From assembly GCA_963070105.1 (NCBI GenBank), contig OY718806.1, positions 4,423,865 through 4,487,864 of the forward strand: DNA of 64,000 bases. Reading direction: 5' to 3'. The stretch's first letter is position 1. Each line of letters begins with the position of its first letter. The notes below the pieces were generated by a model that was not told where the DNA came from, did not search any database, and worked only from the letters and a program-made list of their open reading frames with translations. The position numbers were made by a program, and so were the translations under genes. Of the stretch, positions 36,201 to 49,600 are shown piece after piece. This DNA is from Litomosoides sigmodontis (taxonomy: Eukaryota; Nematoda; Chromadorea; Rhabditida; Onchocercidae).

Positions 36201-39200
36201 AGAAGTCAAAGAGTGGCATAGAGGTATCAGCCCATGTCCAATCAGTAGCGGTCCGTAATTCGAAAAGGAATGGGATGGCCATAAACCTAGATAAGGCATT
36301 TTACTGTATTTGAAATTAGAATTTCCCAAAAATTTTGACATTTTATTGACATGGAAAACAGAAACTTATGAGTAATGAAGAACGGTAAAGCTTTTGTGGA
36401 AGTTCTGAGCAAATTAGACAGATATATATACTAAATGAGTGAACCACCCACTAACGCAACAAGTGGTTGCATTTAATTAAAAAAGCTAGCATTAACAACT
36501 TCTGTATGACCAAAAAAAGCAGTTTAAACATCGCTCATAAGTGAGCTCTTCAAACAATTTCGAAATCAGATTAATGCTATAAATAACTTACAGCTTGAAG
36601 AATATCATATTCACAATACCGTAGGCGTGTGTTATAAGATTGCCCGTACACAGTATCGGGTACCCATTACGAATTTGCCAAGCGGAAATCAAAAGGTATA
36701 TACATTTAATGAAGTATAGAAACTGTGCAGTTTTGTTTAGCCAAGAAGGTCTGAAATTTTTAATTGGAATTTAGATATTAATACTTCAATAGCAATTATG
36801 AAATGTGATGCGAATCTGTTGCTATTGAATTAATGAAATTTGAAATTATCAAATGGGTAATACTTAATTGACTGACTTGTAAGTTATCTGCGGCAGAACG
36901 AAAAAAATCCAGATATGGAGAAAAATGACAACAATTATTTGATATAGAAATTTGCATTTTACAGCTTTTCGAAGATAGAAGGCTCGGTCGATGATAATCA
37001 TCAATGATATTGTAATAAGCATTATTACAAACGTTATTGGAACACGATTGGACTGAAAGATATATTTAAGTCAATTAGATAATAATAATTCACTGATAGA
37101 ATCTGCTTACACTTTGCATATACTAAAAAAATCAAGAATTCAAAAATATCTTCGAAAATATTACACTTATATCTCGTACGACACTTCCAGTACCGCCGTA
37201 GTCAAAGGAAGAAAAACCAAAGGACACCACAAAGAAGCACAATACATCCACCAAGAACATGAATGGATACAAATCCTTTATGTATCGAACTTGTGGATTG
37301 AAAAGCATATTAAAAAAGTGCTTGATGCGTCTAACATGTGATGGAGCTGCAAGTTTCCGATAACATATAGTAACGAATACTCCCAGAAATAAAATTTCAC
37401 ACACTTTTTTAATTTAAAAAAAAATAGATGAAATAAGAATAACTTACTTTTTCTTGTTATTAGCGCAATATCCAAATCAGCCTGAAATTCATTAAATTTT
37501 TTGACAAGAATATGATAAATCATATTTATGCTTCATTTGTGTCTTTTCTTGTTTATTACAGAAACAATAAAACTCTCCGTGTTCCACCAGCAAAAGCATA
37601 CATTAGTTTGAGATGCATCCGACAAATCTGCATTAGTAGAATTAATTATTTGTACGGGTGGAACAGATGCTTTAAACATATCATCCGTTCCCTTCCACAA
37701 ACCCAATCTTCGAAGCATATATCGGTGGAAAAAGAGAGCTGAAACTAATGGAATGTTAAGCAAAAATTGCGTTGATTTGAATGATTTTTTTCTTTTCAAA
37801 GAAATCTTCACATTTAAAATGTACCAACAAGTAGGGCAATATCCCAAAAGGCATAATAATCCGCCTTTCGAATGCCTAAAATTCCGGGCACGTAATCAAC
37901 GGAATTAGCAGCTCTGATAATATTCGCTGTGTTGTTAAATGAGAAGAAACCAAATTGCGCAATAAATTTAATTACTACTACCAGTTCTGTATAAGTTATC
38001 ATTACAATCTGAAAATTACAACTAATCATTTCGCCGATATATTTAGCTATTCTTGAATTAAATGATAAAAGGAACAGGAAGTCACAGATATGAAGGAATT
38101 CGGCCGGCCTGGAACAGCTTAATTAAATGAAAAAAAATACCCAGAATCTCTCTGTCGGACGAGGGTTTGTTAAGGAACCCCAGAAGAAAATGAGAAGAGG
38201 TAGTGGCAATGAAATGATGCCAGCGCATCGGGCATGGTTGATTATAGCGAGAAGGTAGCAAATGACATCAGTATGAGCAGCAATGCAACGTCCAGCCGCG
38301 CTTAAGAACCGCAAGAACACATTCCGTTGTTGCCAGCAATTTTCCACTTCATCTTCCAATCTTACAATAAAAATTATTTAAGTAAGTTGATAAAGCTTAC
38401 GTATAAAAAAATTTTGCTGTACCGGAATGTGTATCAAGGCTCAGATAGAAATGAAAGTCAAAACGTCCCAAACTAAGTCATATTTATCGAACGACGGTCC
38501 ACAACACTTAAGGTTTAGTCATACACAACAAAAGCAAGTAACTTCCCTGATTCTGTGACAGTACTTATCACTTAAACTATACAAATTAAGAACTGACTAA
38601 AAGGTTTGAAATGCGGATATAAATAACGGTAGCGGAAAAAGTTAAAATTGAGGCTATTAACAACACTAAAAATTTAAAAATTCTAACAGAATTTCTTTTT
38701 TTTCACCTCAACAAAAAATGAAAATAACCGTTCAATGTCCTTTTCGCTCGTCACACAGCACAAATTTTGCTGATTAAATTCCTGTCGAACGTCAAGCACT
38801 GATTTAGAAGCATCTACCAATGGCTAAAAACCATGTAATTTACAATTTAAGAATGACCGAGACTTCTGCAAAAATAACAAAAGCTCGTAAAAAATTTCCC
38901 CAAACAGGGTTAGGCACCTGTTGAATTTCTGCTTTCATATATATACATATGTCTTCCGATGCCATGGTTAGTAGATGAAACACCTTAGTAATAATTTATA
39001 TGACAAAATTCCGGTTGTAAAACCTTAGCTATTCCAACCACGATTAAGTTGGAATCGCTTCACAATATAAATTAAAGAATTTACATCTATACCACGATCA
39101 ACTAACACTGACACGACAGTATTTAGTATTTAACTGATTGTTCCATGGCCGAGAACTTTAGAACTTATTCTGTCGCGTTCTTCTATGATTAATGAAGAAT

Positions 39201-42200
39201 CTACAACCCATTTCTAACAAGTTACAGTTCATGACAAAACAACATACAGTAGCATGCTCATTTAAAGAAGCAATAAACTTTGCTACAAAAAATGATCAAT
39301 TTTTCAGAATGGCTCCGCAACATCCTCAACATCCAACAATAAAAAACCACTTTTTACTTTTAGTAAAACTAGAGTTTAGATAGTTCAAGAAATGAAACAG
39401 TTGAGTTTGTTGGAAGTGAATAAAACACTACCAATAGTTTCGCCAAAAGCCAATTAACTTTTGCCTAACTGAGAAGTTCTTCGAATAATTCCTGCATGTG
39501 ACAAGAGAAAAATTAAAAAATTCAGAAGTTTAATGAGTGAACTGAGAGTAACGCATAATGAAAAGTATGAAACGGGTACCTGCTTCAGCCTCTCTTTTAA
39601 CTTCTCTTTTTCTTTCTCAAGGACATAGGCAACATATCGATGTTCACGAGATCTACGGTTCAGAAAAGCAGCAAACCAACCGAGAGCAGAAGTAAAGATT
39701 TTCTGCAGGAAACGTAAGCCCACTTTAACTTGTGTTTCTGAAAATTCCAAATTACAACAGTAATAACGATGCATCTCAAAGTGATTAAAAATGTAAAATT
39801 TTCCAATGCAAAGACACATCTGTTAAAATCAGAATGGGACAAAAAATTGTATGTACTAAACAGTTAACACGACAGTATCAGGTATCCCAATATGATAAGA
39901 AGCTGATCATTGACGATTATTTATGCTAGTAACAGCTTACAAATTAACGAGATAACATACCAGGCTTTGGTTCCTCACTAACTGATAATTTTTTCACTGC
40001 TGCTACTTGTTGAGGTGATTTCATTTCGTCCGAAACAGCTTTGATCATACGCTTTTCTTCATCATTTTCAATTCGTTCAGCCGAATCAATAGCATCCAAA
40101 GTCTGGGCCAAATCAAGGTCATGTTGCATAGCTGTGTGCATCAGCTAAAATCACAATGTTACTGCACATTCAAAAATGTGAAAGAGGCAATGTGAATCAA
40201 TATATGCATATTTAAAGCCTCAATGCATAATAAATTAACCTGAGCAGGGTCAAGTTTGTTAAAATCACTAGCTCCTGGTGTCACTTCCGGAACAAACGTT
40301 TCCACTGATTCATCCAATACATCTTCCGAAGGATCATATTCAAACATATAATAATCACCGGCTCTTTTTGCTGAAACATGAAATCAGATAGTTATGTTCG
40401 TAGCTTCCATGCAAAGTACTCAAGATGATTTTGAAAGCGGTCATCATCGTTTAGATTTTTTGCTACTTTTATCTTCTCCTCATACTAAAAAGTAAAAAAA
40501 AAAAACGAACATTATCAAAATGCTTAACAGTGCGCAACATCAACAAGAAACATTAAAAACAAAAAGAAAAAGATCCTGGAATTACTACAAGAGTAATGTT
40601 TAGCAGATGTGTTGGTTCAAAAAAACTATAACGGAATTAAATGTTACATAAGTTACATGCATGAGTGCTAAATAAAAAAGATATGTTGTTAAAAGCATGA
40701 TTATGTAAACAAAAAGCCAAGTAACGTTTGCAGACGGAGTTTTCCAAAACAAACCATGCATTCGATAGTCACAACGTTCACGCGCATCGCTCGGCCTATG
40801 CCAAAGGTTAGGTTTGTCCGAATAATGTGCCTCAGTTCCTGGACACACCAAACACGATAATCATGGATTTGCAAGGAACAAAATAGTAGCAGAAGAATGC
40901 AATAATGAAATATTGTTCAAAAATTCAAACCCATACGCTAACAAAAAAGTATACTCACATCGTGATGCTTCAAATGCTTTTTCAGCACACTTGAACTTGC
41001 AGGGTTAGTAATATTGATAAGCTTAAAAAGGATAAAAAACAACAGGAACAAAAAAGACTGCAAAGAACTATAAAATAACTGACTGAAGTTCCTCCAAATT
41101 TTTATGCCATCCTTAAAACTCCTAATAAAGAAATGCGGTTTTCTTCAACCCCAAAAGTTATAACAACGATGAACAAACATGCACACAGTAATGAGTTGAG
41201 TGATAAAAAATTCGATATCTTAATTTCAGAATCAAGAAAAAATGAGAACAAGACCAAACCAGAATTCAAATACACGGAACAGTAGAGAAGTTTAAGGTTT
41301 AAACAGGAAATGCCAACATTTCGAAGCCTCTAACATCCCTCTGATAACTACAGCACCGCTATCGCTGCGGATGAAAAGAAAAAAGCTAACGGCCTTTCTG
41401 AATTATTCCAAAAAACCATGTAAAACCTGCACAAAAACACCGGAAAAAATAACATACCTTGGCCATATGTTTGTGGTACAAAAGCACCAGCTTTGCTCAA
41501 ACGCTTTTCATAATCTTTACGAATTTGATCCGTACGCATTTTAATGTTTCTTAGTTTCTTTTCTTGCTGCTTGTTCTGTTCCATCATTTCTCTTTCAATA
41601 AGTTGGTCTTGAAGGATCGCTCCACTGAAAAGGAAAAAGTTAAATTAATTGAAGTAAGCTTCAATTTAAATCACTTGATTCAAAAATTCCGAAATGTCCT
41701 ATATGTATTCCTAAATGTTCCAGTACGTCGCAAAAATCATACACTACCGATTCATTAGTACGGCTTCAGATCGATACTCAACCACACAGTGTTGGAAATA
41801 CCAGGAGTTAAAAATCCGAAGTTGTAATACTAATAAGCCAAACGCAAATGTGTCAAAGCCTATTTGTGTTTCTGACTTTTGCACCACACATTCTCTATCA
41901 AATTCTTGTTCTGAAAGAAAATAATGACTTTAGTAAGAATCAATTTATTTTTAAGCTTAAAAATCTCAACTTAATAACTTACGTTCTCTGGGTAAGTAAT
42001 AGTTACTAATTCTGCCAGGAATTACGCTTACACAAACAATACTGAATAACTGACGAATGCAACAGAGATCTGCTTCTATTAGCACATGAACAAAAGCACA
42101 TGCAAAAATCTGAAATTCATGAATTTTGAAAAATCTATAGAGAATGATGTTTCAAAGCCTCTAGTATAGCAACGAAATTTCTAAATTTGTTTAGAAATGC

Positions 42201-43630
42201 TCAATGAAAACCAATTTCAACATATGACAACAGAGCAAATGGAGTTGTCAACTGCAACACATTTCTGCTCCATTATGTGCCACAACAGATCTAGAACGCT
42301 AGCACATGCATAAAGTCCTTCATGCACGACACATCAATAATGAGGTGTGAAAGTCATAAATCAGAGCTAAGTTACACCGTTTATATATAGAAATCAGAAA
42401 AAAAATACCTGTAAGGCAACTTTAAAAAACATGACAAATACTGTATAATATACAAGTAAGTTCCATCGTTTGAGCGTTTTGCGATAATCCGATACAACAT
42501 ACAAACTTGTTCCTTCCCACAATATCCAAAACGCCAAAATAATATAACCAAGGGCGAATAAAGATACACCACCCAGGCCAGCCACTAATACCATTACAAT
42601 AGTTATCCAGTGTCCATACATGAAGACAATTATTTTCAAAAAGTCAACACAACTTCTGGAAAAAGTTTTAAAGCAAATAATAATGCACTGGAACAAGCTG
42701 TTAGTTAAAATAAAATTGACCAAAAAAGAGGGCTTGTTACAAATACTTTTGATAAAACTGACTGTTGTTGGGCAATGAAATCATATGTTGGATTGTCCCG
42801 TTTCAGATCATAGCGACCGCTATTAGCGTAAATAGACTCATTGTCACCTGCCGGTGAACTACGTTCATTTCGAAAGGCGTACTCCTAAAACAGCTAAAAG
42901 TGATAGAAACTAAAAACAGAATTTTTGAAAGTTCGGGGATTAGCACAACTTACCTGACAAGCAACCATCAACAGGAGAAGGAAGTCGGCTATCGACTTCC
43001 TTGTATTTAAATCGAAACGGTAACTAGCTAAATTCAACCAAAATATCAAATTATCATTTTGCAGCGGATTCGATAACCATCGACTCCATGGATAATCTGC
43101 AAAGTTTTCGAACAGAAAGTTATAATGTATTTACTATTTTGGAAATATATTTTAGAATTCCTCAAATAAATTTCTAGATGAGTGGAAAGCAGCAAACGGT
43201 GAATAAAAACAACAAAATAGGAAACAGATAAATCAAAAATCAAGACCAACTAATGGCATAAAGCCAAAACTGAGAAACAAATTATTAAAACAGTACGTTT
43301 TTTTCTTCAGCATTTCCAAGTTTAAATAAAATAATAGAAATACATACCGAAACACAGAGATGGTGGCAAGCCAATATAGAAGGCATACTGCAAGGGAAAT
43401 ACGATAGCAAGATAAAGAAGGAATACAGGCCATAAGCAGCGACAAGTTGCACGAGAGGTGAATACGAAGACCATTAACCAAATAAGGAGAAGCGCTGCCA
43501 ACAAATCCATTCGTATCCATGCCACCACGACCATCGTCATCATTGACAACTTCAGTTTTTTAAACTTTATTACTGAATTTAAAGAAAAAAATGCTTTCAA
43601 AATAAATCGTTCTACTGTCACATGAACTTC

Positions 43631-43677
<47 letters not shown>

Positions 43678-46600
43678 AGTATAGTTAACAAAGGATGATC
43701 TACCGAAGACGTTTCCAATGAATGGGGAAAATATTCATATAGAACACAGACATTGCACTGTAACTCACTGCTTTCACTTTAACATCTCAGCCATTGCAAA
43801 CCTTCAGTTATGGTCATGCACTTCTATGGAAGTGGAGCACTGGCTGCAAATTCACAACACCGTACTTAATCGAATTTGGGGCAGGATATCTTAATAAGTG
43901 ATTGCAGGAGTACAACCGTACTCAACTAAAAAATGAGTATATACAACCAAAGTTTACATGTCAATAATATTAAAATTTGCTGAAATGAAACAAATACCTC
44001 CAAACCAAATTTATAGAATCCATAATTGAAGAAAAATTTAATCATATCAATCAAATTAGTATCCCAATTTTTGGGATCTGCTTCCGGAAAGACCAATCCA
44101 CGAGGTGGAGCACTTGTCATAGATAATAAACGTTTATGTTGCTGGCGATAGATAACAATCGCTTGTAATGCCAGTGCTAATAAAGCAACGATTAAACCCT
44201 GGAAAATAGATGATGAAAAGTATGTAAAAGTTAGTTATGCTTAAGAAAGTAGTCATTGTCGCGAATACACAGAATGTAGAACCAATCTTTTGGAACCTAA
44301 ATCATAATTTACGACTATATGAAATTCAACAAAATCCACTTACACCGACATAATTTCCAATGACTGATACTTTCCGAAAACCAAGCCAATATACCGTTGC
44401 ACTCAAAGCATATTCAGTTGAATTGCATATCAATTCTTTGGAATATACTGGCAATGGTTTTTCCACTACAAAATGCATCTGCAAGTTCAGGTGGTTCAAT
44501 CCTTCTTGAACATAAACGCATTCTATAAATTTAGAAAATATTCAAGCAAAATAAGAAATCAACCTGATAAACCATCCTAATCGTGACGAATATTGATATG
44601 AACAAACTTAATAACAGAGAAATAGTTGATGATATCGCCGGAACACAGACAGCAATACTAGTCAAAATGATTAATATTAAATTGATGGCGCATATCTGGA
44701 AATGTGTAAAGTATACATGAAAAGTAGATATTTCCATGCAGATATTTAGCACAATATATAACATTATTCTATTACAGCATAAATAAACATTCTCTATCTA
44801 ACAATGACTACTAACAATCCGAAGTTTATTGATGGAAACAGCTTCTTCCCGCAGACAAGGTAAAGAAACCAAAAACGTAACAATGTGAAAATCATATGTG
44901 CAAGCTGCAGTTAATTATAACATTCAAGTAATAAATTAGATGAGTTCCAAATAAAAATGAATTTACATCGTTCAGAGCAACAATAACTAGGATAAACATG
45001 ACAAGCTTTGCCACATGAACTTCTGCAATGTTCCATACCACCTCCACCATGCACTCTACGATATTCTTCATTTTCGCGCAACAATTCTGTTCTTCTGCAA
45101 CTTTTCACTTTTTGATAAAATGAATAAACAAGCAAACTTTCACACTGACATTCAAACAATCAATTATCGGTATCAATTCATCTTAAAAAGTGCAAAACAT
45201 TATAGAATACTGAACAAAAAGGAAATGAAAACAATTTCTTTCATCACAGGGCACCATAGTACGGTAAATAACAGCACTGTACGAGTTTCGTACACTTTTT
45301 ATGCCTTTAGTAATAACACAAATATCTTTCTGGATAAAGACAATTGTCTTATAAACCTGGTAAAGACGGAGATTGAATATTCGACATATAACAAATTTAG
45401 AAAATTTAAACCACAAAAATGTGGTAAATTAGCTCCTCTAAGACGCGACAAAAATTATCAGGAATGTGAATGGATCAAAACAGGAAGAAAATATGCGCAA
45501 TTCAAATTACAAGAAGTGATAGAAAACAAATTTGAAGACTAAAAATTTTAACAAATCAAGAATATAACCTAGAAACTCAGTGACATAGCCCACCTGACAT
45601 GGCCAGCATCCGACATTTGGCTTATTAAATTCCGTTGAAAAGAAAGCTTTAGATTTATGACTATTTAATTTATTCTGAGAAAATTTTTACAATAGTAATA
45701 CTACGACACGAAGGCACAAAGGAATCTACATAATCTTTAGATTGTTATGACTGTATATTAATAAAATTATATCAAAAATAACCATCAAACGTTCCCGCGG
45801 CTATATTATTATCCGTGGAATTCGGAATAGGTGTAACCAAACGGCACCACTGATCATTAAAGAATTTCAAATGCAACATGATCACTATGAAAAGTAAAAT
45901 TGTTCCAACCAAGTGAAATGATAGGGATCTGAAAATGAGTACTTGAATACTGTTATTAGTGTTATTAGAATAAAGTCAAAGAAATCCTTACCCTGCATCG
46001 CCTTCTTGCCTGTAATTGACTAAGCCTATATCTTGATTCCAATCATCACTAAGTCCAGTTGCTTTCTGCCATATCGACGGAACTATTGGGAACTGATAAC
46101 AATATAGAACTATTATCACAGTCGATGAGTATATCGACAGGAATGTGAAATAACTGTATAAAAGACGTCGTAGGCAGGCAAAAGAATACTGAAAAACGGA
46201 TTTTATATCAAAATATATTAGCTGACCAGTTCCGAAGTACTTCAAATTATAAAGAACATGAAAGTCTATACAAATGTTGCCTTCCGGAAAAAGGAAACCA
46301 AAGTGACCAACTAGACCAAGCTCATAGAGCATATTTCAGATGTGACTATTAAATACTAAAGAAAAATGAATATTAAAAAAAGGAATACTTTTCTTGAATC
46401 ATTTTTTTAATTCAATATCAATCAGCAATAAACTACACTTTAAACGTCAAATATAATATGACACATCACTATTTTCATATTTCCATCTTTACATATATCT
46501 GTCTATCAACGTGCAAGGCAGCAAATGACTTAGAAGAATGTAATTGGCTGCTTTGTTTCATTTAAAACCTTAGTTCTATCTTTTCAGGAAACTACGCACC

Positions 46601-49600
46601 ATGTTCCACATATTCATATTCATTTCCAATTAAAAAAAGTTAAAACTTAATTTTTATTGTAGCAATTTATCATAAAGTGTCACTAGCTACCAACTTATTC
46701 ATTAAGCACTAAACCACCCAACAGTATGTAAATGCCCAGCCTATATTCCTCTTGATTTTTCAATGGAAAGAAAAATCCTTTTTAAGCAAGGATTAGCGGA
46801 AAGTGATTATAAATATCATCTACCTTCCGTATTGAAAAAAATCAGTACTTCATAATGTGAAAACAGTAGTTGATAAAGAAAGAGAGAAACATACCAGAAG
46901 GAGGACAACTAGCACACTGAATGATATGAAAAAACCAACAGTGTACAGAACTGGCGGCGAGTGGATTGAAATAATAAGCAAAACAAAACTGACAATAAAA
47001 ATCCAGTATTTCGCAACTCTAACACCCGCTGATACACTCTGGAATAAATCAACAAATAGAAAACTTCTATCCTTCGCAAGCAAAACACTAATGAATTTAT
47101 GAAGTTAAATAAGCAGCTTTCATTTTTAGATCCTTAGATCACACTTGAAATTGCACTCAAAGAAGAGATGGAGAATCTTCTCCCAAAATTTTTATGAAGG
47201 CAACAGATAAACGACATACGTACTAAATGTAAGAAACCAGAATGTAAGAGACGCAGAGCGTCAAAAACCGGTAATAAAATACCTCAGCACTGTTGTGGAA
47301 AGGACGAAACTGGCTGACAATCTAGAAATGCCTATTAGATCTATTTTTTTTCCATAGTTATCATCAAAGTCACCCAATTACATGTTCATATTGTTAAAAA
47401 AAACTAGTAACTGCGTAACGACATGCGATCCGCAAAACAATCAAATCAACAATCTGAACTCACTTGAGATGATACTGCTTCATTACCACCAGATATGTCG
47501 ATAGCACCTACTGTTGAAGAAATACCACATATTCGTTCCTGTCCATCAGGTGTGCCTGAACAGTTGCATTTCTCACGATGTAAACGAAGTAGAGCAAACA
47601 ATGGTAGACTTAATAAGCCCTGCAAGTGGATAAATTACAAGACATTTATAAACAGTGAAATATAACGTGGAAAATGTGCATTTAAGAGAGAACCGAAGAA
47701 AAAGTAACTTTTAAAAGGATGACTTCTAGCTCCAAATTAAAACTCCTAAAATTTAACCGATATAAAACAACAAGACGTAATATATATGATCTCGATCTTT
47801 TTTATGATACTTTTTGTCACAAGGTGTATTCATCGTCCGGTAAAAAACATATACTCGGAAGAACTAGGCCTGTAAATCATCCGCTGCTCCAGCGCTTCAA
47901 TCACCTCTTTTACTCCTCTTTTCCACATGCTTTTGCAGAACTTCCTCCTTACATTTATCATTCCTCCGTATATTGATTTTTGAATTTTCCATGCAATGCA
48001 TGCAGTGAACTTCATCCATTAATTTAGTGATTCTCATTGCTGCATCCTCCTTTTCTTCACCAAACGTAGTCAACCATAAGTTACTAATTTATTTCATTCT
48101 TTTTGATAAATACGATCCAAAGAAAATCGCTTTTTTGATAAACTCTTTCAAACCGAAGGATATGCAAAGCACCTTCACTAGACAAGCAAACCTTAATGAG
48201 GAGAGTAGTGAATGCTGCAGGTCGATTGGGCGCAAAAATGAAACCAGCCAGTTCCAAATAGCTTGACTGAGGCAATTCATGCTTGACATCCATACTGCAT
48301 ACATATTGTGCAACAAGTAGGAACTAAAATCAAGGCATGTATTAAATAATTGGAAAACGGATCAATGAAATGCTTAAGTGGTATTTAATCGTTAACTATT
48401 CACTAAGTTATAATGAGACCCTTAAAATTATAACTTTGAAATGAATTCAGTTGTCAGGCACTATTAAAATAAACAAAATATTAATATAATATTTAAAGCA
48501 CATTGAAATTATTCAAATCCTATCACAAAAAAACACAAACTTCAACGTATGCAATAAGTGGTGGTGATGCTCGAAGTGCCATATCATGTGTGTTCTTGCG
48601 GGCCAAAATAATGCAGACTTCTACTAAAAACACGAGGCCAAATATTGAATGATAGAGAAGAGCCCAAGACTGAAAAAATAATTCAGACTACGACAACGTG
48701 AAATAAGTGCTATGACCGGTACAGTGATATTCTGGACTCAGACGTATGAAAGAGAGGGTTTCTCATAATCTTTTAATCAAGCGTCACGCTACGAAATTTG
48801 CTCATCGCTTTGCAATCATATCTAGGAAAACGCGCTTCTTACGGCCTAAACTGCATAATCAAATAATAGTCAATGTGATATCAAAACTGAACCATATTTG
48901 AAGATAAACCTAATAATATCTCAAAAATTCAAATATGAATAAAATTCATTAAAAAATCAACAAATCTAATCATGACTTCTTGTCAAAAAAGAGTTAGAAT
49001 CAAACATTACCATGACAGCTATTAAAGCAAAAATATGGAGATGTTGGGAAATAAAAGTTAGTGCAACAGTGAATCGTTGAGACGTTATTGCCTTACGTTC
49101 TCCTCGCCCTTAAAAGTTGACTTCATTTGATTGAGAAGTTTAAGACAAATACTGATTAGGAAAGAACTTTTAGGTTGAGGAAACATATTTTTCCAATGAG
49201 GTGTGATTTGTATAAAACTAAAATGAAGCATAAATGAAAACAAAATGGAATAAATTACCAAAAACGGCGGTAGCTATTTCTGGATGATCAGCACGGGGAG
49301 GAGTAGCTTGATGTAGTGATAGATTTCGGAGACTATGAGAATTGCTGTCATTTATAAGCAGCTGAAATAGACGAACGATTTTGTTTGCCGTATTGTAAAC
49401 ACAAATTTGAATTTGAAATGTAAAATACATTTTGACAAAATTAAGGCTAAAAGAAATGATTCAGTTCACACGAAAACATTGAATCATGCACTCGAAAATT
49501 AATATATGAAACAAGTCAAACCCAACAAGCAATATGCATATTGAAAAACAAATAAAGTGCGGAAACCAAAAGTAGACCGAAGGACGCTCAAGCGAATAAA

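Noticed and set aside
45015..45542. Longest minor open frame on the plus strand (175 codons) opposite pezo-1
   Set aside because: It overlaps a real pezo-1 exon in antisense at its start and continues in AT-rich intron. Composition is Lys/Asn/Ile-rich with no motif.
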